NCBI RefSeq assembly: GCF_028994775.1
Contig: NZ_JAJQMN010000004.1
Location: forward strand, 62,001 to 126,000
Reading direction: 5' to 3'
Origin: Promicromonospora iranensis
GTDB lineage: Bacteria > Actinomycetota > Actinomycetes > Actinomycetales > Cellulomonadaceae
Length of the DNA stretch: 64,000 nucleotides
The notes below the pieces were generated by a model, which had not been told where the DNA came from, did no database searches, and worked only from the letters and a program-made list of their open reading frames with translations. A program made the translations under genes and the position numbers. Each line of letters begins with the position of its first letter. Position 1 is the first letter of the stretch. Below are positions 42,696 to 51,742 of the stretch, one piece after another.

Positions 42696-44245
42696 GCGCC
42701 CCAGTACGCCAGGGTCACCAGCAGCGCCATGGCCCCGAGCACCGTGAGCCAGAAGCCGGTGGAGACGACGGCGGTCGCGGCGCGGGGGTTCTCGAGGATG
42801 GTGATCCGGGAGGACGCGCCGGTTGCGACGGTGACCACCACGCCGCCCCGCAGGTCCCGGACCCGGTTGAGGAGGATCGCCGCCGCGACGACGGTCGCGA
42901 TGCCCAGCAGCCGGACGCCGATCCAGCCGCCCTGCACCACCAGCGCGTCCTTCTCGTAGTCCAGGGCGAGCCGCGCGACGACCGCGAGATACGCGACCAG
43001 CGCGACCGTCGTGACCGCGGCGCCGACGCCCAGCCCGGTCAGCGGCGCACGCAGGCCCAGCCCGAGGCGCGCGCCCGGGCGGCCGGAGCGACGTCCGGCG
43101 AGGTGGCCCGCCAGCACCGCACCACCGATGAGCAGCGGGCCCACGACCAGCAGCGCGCCCGCGGCGATCACGACCCCGACCAACCAGTCGCCGTCGCCGT
43201 ACCAGTGCGGCTGCGGCACCGGTGCGGTGAGGTAGAGCTGCTCGGGCTGGGCGCCCGCGAGCTGGGGCTGGGCGGAGGCTGTCGCGGGGAGCCCGAGCAC
43301 CCAGTCGGCGACGTCCGTCGCGAAGTCGGGGTGCAGCACCAGCCCCTCGGGCGTCTCGACGTTGATGCCGTGGTTCGCGCGGTCGTAGAACCGCACGGTG
43401 ACGTCGTCGGCGTCGTCGAGGAGCTCCCGCGTGCCCTGCTCGAGCGGCATCGACGCGTCGTTGGTGCCGTACACCGCGAGGATCGGGTCCTCCTGACGCT
43501 CGAGCCACGGGCGGACGTCGAAGTCCGCGTACTCGAACCCGCCGCCCGGCAGCTTCATCCCCACGGCGCGCGGGATCGCGCGGAAGACGCCGGCCGGCAC
43601 GTCGGTGTTCCGCAGGTAGTTGTCGACGGCGTACGCGGCCTGCTGCCGTGGCGGCACCACGGGGGCGGAGACCAGGATCTGGAACGCGAGCCGAGCGTCG
43701 TCGACCATCATCACCGGTGACACCCACGCGCCCTCCGACTCCGCGTACAGCCCGACGTCGTCCGGGTCGACGCCCGGGACGTCGCGGAGGTAGCGCACCG
43801 ACCAGGAGTAGTCGCGCGCCATCTCCTCGTAGTCCCGGTGCCGCGTGGAGTAGTTGTCCAGCCGCTTGTCCGGCACCAGCGTCGTGATCCCCGCGCTCGC
43901 CAGCGCGGTGGCAGCCAGCGTGAACGCGTCCGCGGCCTTGCCGGTGCCCGCGCCGTGCACGAACACGATCCCGGGGCGGTCCTCGCCGGCGTCGGCCGGC
44001 TCACGGAGCAGCCCGCCCACCTCGATCCCGCCGGCGAGCGGGATCGTCACCTCGGTCTCGCGCACCTCGTGGTCGCCGGGCGCTCCGCCGTCCGGCAGGG
44101 CGCCGCCGATCGCCGTCGACTCCGTGGCGAGGTGCAGGTGCGTGGTCACGGGTTCCGGTTCCCAGACCGGGCCGGCGACTGCGCCGGTCAGGGCCAGGGC
44201 GACGAGGATCGCGGCAGACGTGGCGACGGTTCGGAAGAACACCAT
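42677..44245 (-). CDS. Membrane-anchored alpha/beta hydrolase
   Basis: 522 residues: an N-terminal signal anchor (about 5-25), an extracytoplasmic alpha/beta hydrolase domain (about 60-330) and a C-terminal block of four to five membrane helices (about 345-520). The putative oxyanion motif is GIVFVHGAGTGKAADAFTLA, the nucleophile is in DVGLYAESEGAWVSPVM, the acid is in AVYGTNDASMPLEQG and the His in RANHGINVE. The fusion of a hydrolase with a C-terminal membrane bundle is uncommon. Substrate unknown; a peptide or ester in the envelope is possible. Confidence 0.8.
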   Translation of the reverse strand: MVFFRTVATSAAILVALALTGAVAGPVWEPEPVTTHLHLATESTAIGGALPDGGAPGDHEVRETEVTIPLAGGIEVGGLLREPADAGEDRPGIVFVHGAGTGKAADAFTLAATALASAGITTLVPDKRLDNYSTRHRDYEEMARDYSWSVRYLRDVPGVDPDDVGLYAESEGAWVSPVMMVDDARLAFQILVSAPVVPPRQQAAYAVDNYLRNTDVPAGVFRAIPRAVGMKLPGGGFEYADFDVRPWLERQEDPILAVYGTNDASMPLEQGTRELLDDADDVTVRFYDRANHGINVETPEGLVLHPDFATDVADWVLGLPATASAQPQLAGAQPEQLYLTAPVPQPHWYGDGDWLVGVVIAAGALLVVGPLLIGGAVLAGHLAGRRSGRPGARLGLGLRAPLTGLGVGAAVTTVALVAYLAVVARLALDYEKDALVVQGGWIGVRLLGIATVVAAAILLNRVRDLRGGVVVTVATGASSRITILENPRAATAVVSTGFWLTVLGAMALLVTLAYWGAYQLGI

Positions 44246-44280
44246 CGGATGCTACGCCCGGTCAGGGACGTTCCGACGTA

Positions 44281-44622
44281 TCAGCGGTGAGCGATGTGGG
44301 CCATGTTCTCCAGGGCCCAGCGGCCGAGCTCCTGCAGCACCGGCTGCAGCTCCTCACCGGAGGCCGTGAGCGCGTAGGCCACAGCGACGGGCGGTCCGGG
44401 ATCGACGCTCCGGGTGACGAGGCCGGCATCGGCCAGCTCTGAGAGCCGGTCCGACAGCACTGCGTCACTGATACCGGTGACGGCGCGTCGCAGGGCCACG
44501 AACGACAGCGGTCCGGAGCCGAGGACGGCCACGATCATGCCGTTCCAGCGCTTGCCGAGGATCGAGAAGGCGAGCGTGATCGCCGCATCGCACTGGTGCA
44601 CCTGGAGGTCGTCCGCTGCCAT
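44281..44622 (-). CDS. HxlR-family redox-type regulator
   Basis: 113 residues, winged helix of the HxlR group (FSILGKRWNGMIVAVLGSGP, LSFVALRRAVTGISDAVLSD, RLSELADAGLVTR). A single Cys near residue 11 (VHQCDAAI) matches the sensing cysteine of YodB/HypR-type HxlR proteins, which react with quinones, diamide or hypochlorite. It is divergent from an FMN-dependent azoreductase, the classic target of such regulators. Direct repeats in between are the likely binding site. Confidence 0.88.
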   Translation of the reverse strand: MAADDLQVHQCDAAITLAFSILGKRWNGMIVAVLGSGPLSFVALRRAVTGISDAVLSDRLSELADAGLVTRSVDPGPPVAVAYALTASGEELQPVLQELGRWALENMAHIAHR

Positions 44623-44651
44623 CGCGCCAGTCTACTCGTGCTACGGTCGCA

Positions 44652-44681
44652 TTAGTCGCTCTGTTTTTCTTAGCGGCTCTG
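44652..44681. promoter_or_regulatory. Direct repeats TTAGTCGCTCTG / TTAGCGGCTCTG, likely HxlR operator
   Basis: Two 12-bp copies matching at 10 positions start at 44652 and 44670, 18 bp apart, in the divergent gap between the HxlR and azoreductase genes. The AT-rich centre (TTTTTCTTA) is unusual for this DNA and may include a promoter. Confidence 0.55.
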
Positions 44682-44701
44682 AAAACATGAACGGAGCTGT
44701 C

Positions 44702-45349
44702 GTGACCCTTTTCCGTCTGGACGCAAGCATCCTCCCCGCTTCCTCCGCCAGTCGCTCCCTCGGCGACCTCGTCGAGGCGGAGTGGACCGCTGCCCACCCC
44801 ACGTCGACCGTGGTGCGGCGCGACCTCGCCGCCGACCCGGTGCCGACCACCGCATGGCAGGAAGCCGTGCAGGGCGGGTTCACCCCGGAGGAGGAGCGGA
44901 CCGAGGCACAGCGCGAGGCGACCGCCCTGGCCCGCACCTTCGCCGACGAGCTCATCGACGCCGACGCCCTCCTCTTCACCGTGCCGCTGTACAACTACGG
45001 CGTCTCGCAGCACTTCAAGACGTGGTTCGACCTCGCCTACACCGAACCGCGCATCGACCCGCAGGGCACAGCACTGCGCGGCAAGCCCGCCACTCTGGTC
45101 ACGGTGCTCGGCGGCAACTACGCCGAGGGCTCGCCCAGGGAGGGCTGGGACCACTCCACGGCGTGGCTGCGTCGCGTGCTGGAGGACGTCTGGGGCCTCG
45201 ACCTGCGCATCGTGCACCGCGCGTTCACCCTCGTCGGCGTCAACCCGGCGCTGGACGCCTTCGCCGAACCTGCGGCCGAGCTCAAGCGCAACGCCGAGAC
45301 CGCCGCCGTCCGCTACGGGCGCGAACTGGCGGAGGCGCGCAACGCCTAG
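44702..45349 (+). CDS. FMN-dependent NADH-azoreductase / quinone reductase
   Basis: 215 residues of the AzoR flavodoxin-like family, which reduces quinones and azo compounds with NADH. Landmarks are the N-terminal VTLFRLDASILPASSASRSL, DADALLFTVPLYNYGVSQHF (FMN phosphate-side loop), LRGKPATLVTVLGGNYAEGS and EDVWGLDLRIVHRAF. The GTG at 44702 with CGGAGC upstream is preferred over the ATG at 44687. Probably induced by electrophile or quinone stress through the divergent HxlR protein. Confidence 0.88.
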   Translation: MTLFRLDASILPASSASRSLGDLVEAEWTAAHPTSTVVRRDLAADPVPTTAWQEAVQGGFTPEEERTEAQREATALARTFADELIDADALLFTVPLYNYGVSQHFKTWFDLAYTEPRIDPQGTALRGKPATLVTVLGGNYAEGSPREGWDHSTAWLRRVLEDVWGLDLRIVHRAFTLVGVNPALDAFAEPAAELKRNAETAAVRYGRELAEARNA

Positions 45350-45354
45350 AAGGC

Positions 45355-45394
45355 CCGGCCCCTCGGATGCCCGATACGGCGCCTGAGGGGCCGG
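45355..45394. terminator. 10-bp hairpin between convergent azoreductase and era genes
   Basis: Arms CCGGCCCCTC (45355-45364) and GAGGGGCCGG (45385-45394) enclose a 20-nt loop, 6 bp after the azoreductase stop. Bidirectional terminator by position. Confidence 0.65.
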
Positions 45395-45439
45395 TCTAAG
45401 GTCGGAGCCTGGCCGAGAGTCCGGGCAGGACGGGACCCG

Positions 45440-46408
45440 TCAGAAGCCCAGCTTGCGCAGCTGCTTCGGGTCGCGCTGCCAGTCCTTGGCCACCTTGACG
45501 TGCAGGTCGAGGTAGATCCGCTGGCCGAGCAGCTTCTCGATCCCCTGGCGCGCCTCGGTGCCCACGGCCCGCAGCCGGGAGCCTCCGCGCCCGATGATGA
45601 TCGCCTTCTGGGAGTCGCGCTCCACGAACAGGTTGACCCGCACGTCGAGGAGCGGCGGCCTGCCCTTCTCGGGATCACCGGTTCCCTCGCGCGGAACCAT
45701 CTCGTCCACGACGACCGCCAGCGAGTGCGGCAGCTCGTCCCGCACGCCCTCCAGCGCCGCCTCGCGCACGAGCTCGGCCACCATGACGGCCTCCGGCTCG
45801 TCGGTCAGCTCGCCGTCCGGGTACAGGTCGGGGCCCTCGGGCAGGTGCGAGATGAGCACCGCCTCGAGCTCCTCGACCTGATACCCGTCCTTCGCGGAGA
45901 CGGGGACGATGTCGTCCCACTCCCGGTCCACCGCCCGCGCGAGCTGGTCCACGGAGACGAGGTGCTGCATGAGGGCGTCGCGCGAGACGAGGTCGGCCTT
46001 CGTCACGACGGCGACGACGGGCACCTTCCGGCGCCCCGCCATCAGCTCGGCCAGCTGCGCCGCGATGTAGCGGTCGCCGGGGCCCACCTTCTGGTCGGCC
46101 GGCAGGCAGAACGCGATGACATCCACCTCGGACAGCGTGTCCCGCACCAGGTCGTTGAGGCGCTCCCCCAGCAGGGTCCGCGGCCGGTGCAGGCCGGGCG
46201 TGTCCACCAGCACGAGCTGGGCGTCCTCGCGGTGCACGATGCCGCGGATCGTGTGCCGCGTGGTCTGCGGCCGTGCCGACATGATCGCGACCTTCTGCCC
46301 GACCAGCGCGTTCGTCAGGGTGGACTTGCCGGCATTGGGTCGGCCCACCAGGCAGGCGAAGCCGCTCCGGTGTTCGGCGGTCTGATGCACTGCGGGCTGG
46401 TCGCTCAC
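45440..46408 (-). CDS. era: GTPase Era
   Basis: Ribosome-assembly GTPase that binds the 3' end of 16S rRNA. 322 residues. G1 is GRPNAGKSTLTNALVGQKVA, with the Era-specific switch region SARPQTTRHTIRGI, G3 DTPGLHRPRTLLGERLN, G4 TKADL and G5 SAKDGYQ; the KH domain follows (IIGRGGSRLRAVGTEARQGI, near residue 275). The GTG start overlaps the CNNM stop (GTGA). Era ends the phoH-ybeY-CNNM-era operon, a conserved bacterial order. Confidence 0.96.
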   Translation of the reverse strand: MSDQPAVHQTAEHRSGFACLVGRPNAGKSTLTNALVGQKVAIMSARPQTTRHTIRGIVHREDAQLVLVDTPGLHRPRTLLGERLNDLVRDTLSEVDVIAFCLPADQKVGPGDRYIAAQLAELMAGRRKVPVVAVVTKADLVSRDALMQHLVSVDQLARAVDREWDDIVPVSAKDGYQVEELEAVLISHLPEGPDLYPDGELTDEPEAVMVAELVREAALEGVRDELPHSLAVVVDEMVPREGTGDPEKGRPPLLDVRVNLFVERDSQKAIIIGRGGSRLRAVGTEARQGIEKLLGQRIYLDLHVKVAKDWQRDPKQLRKLGF

Positions 46409-47811
46409 GAGGTCACTTCCTTCTGGTCACGCTTCTGATCACGGTGGTCGTGCTGTTCGGGACCACCGTTGCTGTCGTCCGGCTCGGCGGCCGGCTCCGT
46501 GCGGTGCACGAGTATCGTCGAGATCTGCTTGCGGCGGCCCTCCACGCGCTCCGCCTCGAGGTGGACGCCGCCCACCTCGACGGACGAGCCCGCGAGCGGC
46601 ACCTTGCCCAGCGCCTTGGCGAGCAGGCCGCCGGCGGTGTCCACGTCGTCATCGTCCAGGCGCAGGTCGAACAGGTCGCCGAGCTCGTCCACCGGGAGGC
46701 GGGCCGGGACGCGGAGCACGCCGCCACCGAGATCCTCCACCTCCTGGACGGGCACGGTGTCGTGCTCGTCCGTGAGCTCACCGACCACCTCCTCGAGGAG
46801 GTCCTCGATGGTCACCAGCCCGGCGACGCCACCGTACTCGTCGACGACGAGCGCGATGTGGCTGGCCGACGCCTGCATCTCGCGCAGCAGGTCGTCGATC
46901 GGCTTCGACTCGGGCACGAACACGGCGTCGCGCGCCACGTCCGAGGCCGGGCGCTGCGACGGTTCCCGCACGCCGCTGTCGGCGTCGTCCACGGGCCAGT
47001 GCACCGCGGCCACGACGTCCTTGAGGTAGGCGACGCCGACGACGTCGTCCACCGACTCGCCGACCACGGGCACCCGCGAGAACCCGGAGCGCAGGAACAA
47101 CCGCAGCACCCGGTCGAGGGAGGTGTCGGCGGTGACGGTCACCATGTCGGTGCGGGGCACCATGACCTCACGGGTGATGGTGCCGCCCAGCTCGATCACC
47201 GAGCGGATGAGCTCGCGGTCGGACTCCTCGAACGCACTGCTCTCCGACAGGCTCTCCCCGACCCGGTCGGCGATGTCGCGCAGCTCGGCCTCCGTGGGCG
47301 GCGACGGGTCGTAGCGCGGCACCGAGAACCTGGTCAGCCACGCGACCGCGCGGGAGACCGCCGTCAGCGGGCCCACCAGCGCGAGCAGCACGGACACCGG
47401 CTTGCGGAAGCCGAGCGCGCGCGGCGACACCCGCACGAAGAGCACGCCAATGACGACGCCCACGACGAGCGCGACGAGCATCACGGGGAGCTCGTCGGGC
47501 ACGCCCTCGCCCGGGATCGTCTGCTGCACGAGCAGGGTCCCGGCCGCGATGGCGACGACCTCCGACATGACCCGCACGAGCGCGAAGGAGGCGACGATCG
47601 CCGTCGGGTCCACGACGAGCGCCTGGGCCCGCCGGATGCGGGAGGCACGGTCCGGGTCGGGCGACTGCCCGAGCTCGGCCTCCGCGAGCGCCTCCGTGAG
47701 GGAGGCACGGGTGACCCGCAGGAGGGCGGCCTCGCCGGCCGAGAGCATGCCTGCCAGCGAGAGGCCGACGAGCATGACCAGGGTGAGGAGCAGAGCGATC
47801 ACGCCGGTCAC
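46405..47811 (-). CDS. CNNM/CorC-type CBS-domain membrane protein
   Basis: 468 residues. The DUF21 (CNNM) transmembrane domain occupies ~1-180 ([20 protein letters not shown]), two CBS domains ~200-330 ([20 protein letters not shown], then [20 protein letters not shown]) and the CorC_HlyC domain the C-terminal part ([20 protein letters not shown]). Family members are linked to Mg or Na export. The GTG at 47811 overlaps the ybeY stop (GTGA). The acidic/His tail [15 protein letters not shown] is ordinary for this group. It was often called hemolysin-like; toxin activity is not implied. Confidence 0.9.
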   Translation of the reverse strand: MTGVIALLLTLVMLVGLSLAGMLSAGEAALLRVTRASLTEALAEAELGQSPDPDRASRIRRAQALVVDPTAIVASFALVRVMSEVVAIAAGTLLVQQTIPGEGVPDELPVMLVALVVGVVIGVLFVRVSPRALGFRKPVSVLLALVGPLTAVSRAVAWLTRFSVPRYDPSPPTEAELRDIADRVGESLSESSAFEESDRELIRSVIELGGTITREVMVPRTDMVTVTADTSLDRVLRLFLRSGFSRVPVVGESVDDVVGVAYLKDVVAAVHWPVDDADSGVREPSQRPASDVARDAVFVPESKPIDDLLREMQASASHIALVVDEYGGVAGLVTIEDLLEEVVGELTDEHDTVPVQEVEDLGGGVLRVPARLPVDELGDLFDLRLDDDDVDTAGGLLAKALGKVPLAGSSVEVGGVHLEAERVEGRRKQISTILVHRTEPAAEPDDSNGGPEQHDHRDQKRDQKEVTS

Positions 47812-48260
47812 CGAGTCGCGAGGAAGGTCAGGAGAAGCTTGCGCTGGAGCGTGAACATCTCCTTCTCCTCCTCGGGTTCGGCGTGGTCGTACCCGAGCAG
47901 GTGCAGGATGCCGTGCGTCGTCAGGAGCAGGAGCTCCTCGGTGGTGGAGTGGCCGGCGGCCTTGGCCTGGGTGACGGCCACCTCCGGGCACAGCACGATG
48001 TCACCGAGCGTCCCGGGCGGGGTGACGTCGCCGTCACGCCCGGGGCGCAGCTCGTCCATCGGGAAGGAGAGGACGTCGGTGGGGCCGGGTTCGTCCATCC
48101 ACTGCACGTGCAGGTCCGTCATGACGCCTGTGTCGACGAAGATGATCGACAGCTCCGACTGCGGGTGCACCCGCATGGCGTCCAGGACGAAGCGGCCGAG
48201 CGCGGCGAACTCCGCCTCGTCGACCTCGAACCCGGACTCGTTGTTGACCTCGATGCTCAC
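47808..48260 (-). CDS. ybeY: Endoribonuclease YbeY (rRNA maturation factor)
   Basis: 150-residue metal-dependent RNase for 16S rRNA 3'-end maturation and ribosome quality control. The zinc motif [11 protein letters not shown] (three His) is intact near residue 115, and the [10 protein letters not shown] strand is typical. The GTG start at 48260 begins [10 protein letters not shown], the normal N-terminus, and forms a GTGA overlap with phoH. Confidence 0.95.
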   Translation of the reverse strand: MSIEVNNESGFEVDEAEFAALGRFVLDAMRVHPQSELSIIFVDTGVMTDLHVQWMDEPGPTDVLSFPMDELRPGRDGDVTPPGTLGDIVLCPEVAVTQAKAAGHSTTEELLLLTTHGILHLLGYDHAEPEEEKEMFTLQRKLLLTFLATR

Positions 48261-49321
48261 CGGCGCTGCCTCTTGCTCCCCTGGTTTCCGCCCTGACGGA
48301 AGTCCTGCGGCTGACGGCCCGGACGGCGGTCGTCGGTGAGGACGTCCCACCGTGCGTACGCGTCGATGATGTCGCTCACGAGCCGGTGCCGCACGACGTC
48401 GGACGACGTCAGGCGGCAGAACTCGACGTCGTCCACGCCCAGCAGGATGTCCTCGACCACGCGCAGGCCCGACGTCGTGCCGCCGGGCAGGTCGACCTGC
48501 GTCGCGTCGCCGGTGATCACCATCTTGGAGCCGAAGCCGAGACGCGTCAGGAACATCTTCATCTGCTCGGTCGAGGTGTTCTGCGCCTCGTCCAGGACGA
48601 TGAAGGAGTCGTTCAGCGAGCGGCCGCGCATGTACGCGAGGGGCGCGACCTCGATGGTGCCCGCCTCGATCAGCTTGGGCACCTGCTCGGGGTCGACCAT
48701 GTCGTGCAGCGCGTCGTACAGCGGACGCAGGTACGGGTCGATCTTCTCGGACAGCGTGCCGGGCAGGAACCCGAGCCGCTCCCCCGCCTCGACGGCGGGG
48801 CGGGTGAGGATGATGCGGTTGACCTGCTTGGCCTGCAGCGCCTGGACGGCCTTGGCCATGGCGAGGTAGGTCTTGCCGGTGCCGGCCGGTCCGATGCCGA
48901 ACGTGATCGTGTTGGTGTCGATCGCGTCCACGTAGGCCTTCTGCCCGACAGTCTTGGGCCGGATGGTGCGGCCCCGGCTGGACAGGATGTTGAAGGTGAG
49001 GACCTCGGCCGGACGTGACGCCGACGCGGCGCTCAGCATCGCCACCGAGCGCTTCACGACCTCGGGGGTGAGCTGGGTGCCCGCCTCGACGACCTCGATC
49101 AGCTCGTCGAGCAGCTGTGTGACCAGGGCCACGTCGCCCGCCGGTCCGTTCACGGCGATCTCGTTGCCACGGGCATGGACGTCGACGCCGGGGAAGCCCT
49201 CTTCGACGGCCCGCAGCACCGAGTCCCGGCTCCCGAGGAGCGCGACCGTCGGGATGTGGGCCGGAACGACGATCTTGTGCTCGATCCGGGTCTGGGACTG
49301 TGTGCTGGGCGAAGTTGTCAT
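48257..49321 (-). CDS. phoH: PhoH-like ATPase
   Basis: 354 residues of the PhoH family, partner of YbeY in RNA metabolism. An N-terminal ~100-residue extension with a KH-like feel ([19 protein letters not shown]) precedes the P-loop domain: Walker [40 protein letters not shown], Walker [19 protein letters not shown] and [19 protein letters not shown]. The C-terminal tail is basic ([13 protein letters not shown]). First gene of the phoH-ybeY-CNNM-era set. Confidence 0.95.
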   Translation of the reverse strand: MTTSPSTQSQTRIEHKIVVPAHIPTVALLGSRDSVLRAVEEGFPGVDVHARGNEIAVNGPAGDVALVTQLLDELIEVVEAGTQLTPEVVKRSVAMLSAASASRPAEVLTFNILSSRGRTIRPKTVGQKAYVDAIDTNTITFGIGPAGTGKTYLAMAKAVQALQAKQVNRIILTRPAVEAGERLGFLPGTLSEKIDPYLRPLYDALHDMVDPEQVPKLIEAGTIEVAPLAYMRGRSLNDSFIVLDEAQNTSTEQMKMFLTRLGFGSKMVITGDATQVDLPGGTTSGLRVVEDILLGVDDVEFCRLTSSDVVRHRLVSDIIDAYARWDVLTDDRRPGRQPQDFRQGGNQGSKRQRR

Positions 49322-49446
49322 GAGCCGGCCCGCGGGGCCGATCCGCTCCTTTGTGCGGTAGGGATGACGATGGTCCCCATCCTATCGACCGGCGGGGGCG
49401 ACGCCACGGCCTTTCCCGCGCTTCCTGCGCGCACGTGTCCGACTCG

Positions 49447-49797
49447 TCAGGCGAAGCCCGGGAGCTCGCCGCCCGCGAGCAGGTGCGCGTGCACGTGGAA
49501 GACCGTCTGTCCGGCCTTGGGCCCGGTGTTGAAGATGAGGCGGTACTGGCCGTCGGCGAGCTCGCTCGCGACGCCGTCGGCGAGCCCGATGACGCCCGCC
49601 AGGCCCTCGGCGTCCGTCGCCGCGAACGCCGACACGTCCGGGTAGTGCTCCTTCGGCACGACGAGCACGTGCACGGGCGCCTTGGGTGCGATGTCCCGGA
49701 ACGCGATCGCCGTGTCCGACGACGCCACGACGTCGGCGGGGATGTCCCCCGCCACGATCTTGCAGAAGAGGCAGTCAGGGCTGTCGGTGCTCGTCAT
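49447..49797 (-). CDS. HIT-family hydrolase
   Basis: 116 residues; histidine-triad nucleotide hydrolase of the HinT group (AMP-lysine/phosphoramidate type). [16 protein letters not shown] begins it, with [15 protein letters not shown] in the middle and the triad [15 protein letters not shown] at the end. It precedes phoH on the same strand with a 125-bp gap and is divergent from the HhH-repeat gene. Confidence 0.93.
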   Translation of the reverse strand: MTSTDSPDCLFCKIVAGDIPADVVASSDTAIAFRDIAPKAPVHVLVVPKEHYPDVSAFAATDAEGLAGVIGLADGVASELADGQYRLIFNTGPKAGQTVFHVHAHLLAGGELPGFA

Positions 49798-50044
49798 GCT
49801 CTGCAGGCTACCGGCGGGGGTCGGCCGACGACTCCCGGGGGCCGCGGACGGCGGAGGGAGCGGGACGTCGCGATGATTTTCCGTACCGTTACACGGATGG
49901 AAATGCCCAGGTGAAGGGGATGTGGGAGAGTTTGCGGCATTCGATGGAGATTGGCGTGCTGCGACACCTTTTTGTCGCCGCCCTCCTCGCAGGTCCCGTC
50001 GTCACCCTCACACCACACACAGCAGTAGTCACCTGGAGGTTCGC

Positions 50045-51742
50045 GTGGGTTGGTTCATCACCCAATCGCTCGCATTCATCATCATCGCGGCCCTGATCGG
50101 CCTCGCGATCGGCATCTGGATCGGCTGGCTCGTCTGGGGCCGCCGCGCCACGGACAAGCTCTCGGCGGAGGCTGCGAGCACGGCTGAGGTCGCCGTTACG
50201 GCGACGAGCACCGAGGCCGTGGCCGCGGGCACCGAGGCCACCACCGAGGAGGACAGGGCCGACGCCGAGCCCGTTCCCGCCCTCGCGGTCGCCTCCACCG
50301 ACGCCGAGGCGACGGCCGGCACCGCGACGCCGGACACCTCGGCGTCCGCCGCCGCCACGGTCCCGTCCGTCGCGGACGGTGCGCCGGATGCCGGCCCGGA
50401 CGACGAGGCCGGTACCGGAGACGCCGAGGCGGCCACGCCCGACGTCGTCACCACGCCCGACGTCGTGACCGAGGCCGACGTCGTCGCCGAGGCCGAGGCC
50501 GTCGCGCGCAAGGCCGCCGAGGGTGCGACCACGCAGCCCGACGACCTGCAGCGGATCGAGGGCATCGGCCCGAAGATCGCCACCGCGCTGGTGGCCGCCG
50601 GCTACCCGACGTACGCCTCCATCGCCGCCGCGAGCGAGGACGAGCTGCGTCAGGCCGTCGCGAGCCAGGGCATCAAGTTCGCGCCGGCCGCGGCCAGCTG
50701 GGCCGACCAGGCGCAGTACCTGGTGGACAGCGACACGAAGGGCCTGGACGAGTATCAGGACTACCTGGTCGGCGGGCAGGAGCGGCGCGCCAAGTTCAAC
50801 GACAAGGTGGACTACGCCGACGTCGACGAGATCGCCGACGCCGACGCCCGGGCCGCCGCCATCGCCCAGGACGAGGCGGAGGCCGCAGCCGTGGCCGCCG
50901 CTGAGCCGGAACCCGAGCCCGAGCCCGAGCCCGAGCCGCAGGACCTGCAGCGCATCGAGGGCATCGGCCCCAAGATCGAGACCGCGCTCCAGGCCGCCGG
51001 GTACACGACGTACGCCAAGGTCGCGGGCGCGTCCGAGGACGAGCTGCGCACGGCGCTGGCCTCGGCGGGCATCAAGTTCGCGCCTGCCGCCAAGAACTGG
51101 GCCGACCAGGCCCAGTACCTGGTGGACGGCGACGAGGACGGCCTGCGCGAGTACCAGGACTACCTCGTGGGCGGCCAGGAACGGCGCGCCAAGTTCAGCG
51201 AGAAGGTCGACTACGCCGACGTCGACGAGATCGCCGACGCGGACGCCAAGGCCGAGGCGATCGCCCAGGACGAGGCGGAGACCGCGGCGGCCGGAGCCGC
51301 TGAGCCTGCTGCCGACCCGGAGCCGGAGCCTGAGCCGGAGCCCGAGCCGCAGGACCTGCGCCGCATCGAGGGCATCGGCCCCAAGATCGAGGCAGCGCTC
51401 CAGGCCGCCGGGTACACGACGTACGCCAAGATCGCGGCGGCGACCGAGTCCGAGCTGCGTGCGGCACTCACCACCGGCGGCATCAAGTTCGCGCCCGCCG
51501 CCGCCAACTGGGCCCACCAGGCGCAGTACCTCGCGGACGGCGACGAGACAGGCCTTCAGGAGTTCCAGGACTACCTGGTCGGCGGCCAGGACCGCGCGGC
51601 GAAGTTCAAGAAGGACGTCGACTACACCGACGTCGACGAGATCGAGGGCACCGACGCCAAGGCCGCGGCCATCGCCGCGGACGAGGCGAGGGCGGCGGCC
51701 GGTGGTGACACCGAGGCCACCGGCTCCGAGGCGAAGGCATGA
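50045..51742 (+). CDS. Membrane protein with three helix-hairpin-helix repeats
   Basis: 565 residues. One N-terminal membrane helix (SLAFIIIAALIGLAIGIWIG) and a WGRRATDK stop-transfer are followed by ~130 residues of Ala/Glu/Asp/Thr-rich linker. Three ~135-residue repeats then start at about 167, 300 and 437. Each begins DLQRIEGIGPKI with a helix-hairpin-helix unit, then TYAxIAxASEDELR, GIKFAPAAxNWADQAQYLV and YQDYLVGGQERRAKF. Repeats are joined by (EP)n stretches. HhH units often bind DNA, but here may scaffold proteins. The GTG has GGAGG at good spacing. It overlaps the BON/OmpA gene by 4 nt, so they work together. Confidence 0.8.
   Translation: MGWFITQSLAFIIIAALIGLAIGIWIGWLVWGRRATDKLSAEAASTAEVAVTATSTEAVAAGTEATTEEDRADAEPVPALAVASTDAEATAGTATPDTSASAAATVPSVADGAPDAGPDDEAGTGDAEAATPDVVTTPDVVTEADVVAEAEAVARKAAEGATTQPDDLQRIEGIGPKIATALVAAGYPTYASIAAASEDELRQAVASQGIKFAPAAASWADQAQYLVDSDTKGLDEYQDYLVGGQERRAKFNDKVDYADVDEIADADARAAAIAQDEAEAAAVAAAEPEPEPEPEPEPQDLQRIEGIGPKIETALQAAGYTTYAKVAGASEDELRTALASAGIKFAPAAKNWADQAQYLVDGDEDGLREYQDYLVGGQERRAKFSEKVDYADVDEIADADAKAEAIAQDEAETAAAGAAEPAADPEPEPEPEPEPQDLRRIEGIGPKIEAALQAAGYTTYAKIAAATESELRAALTTGGIKFAPAAANWAHQAQYLADGDETGLQEFQDYLVGGQDRAAKFKKDVDYTDVDEIEGTDAKAAAIAADEARAAAGGDTEATGSEAKA

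Noticed and set aside
46405-47811. Hemolysin or toxin
   Set aside because: The old name hemolysin-like is historical; DUF21, CBS and CorC domains point to ion transport.
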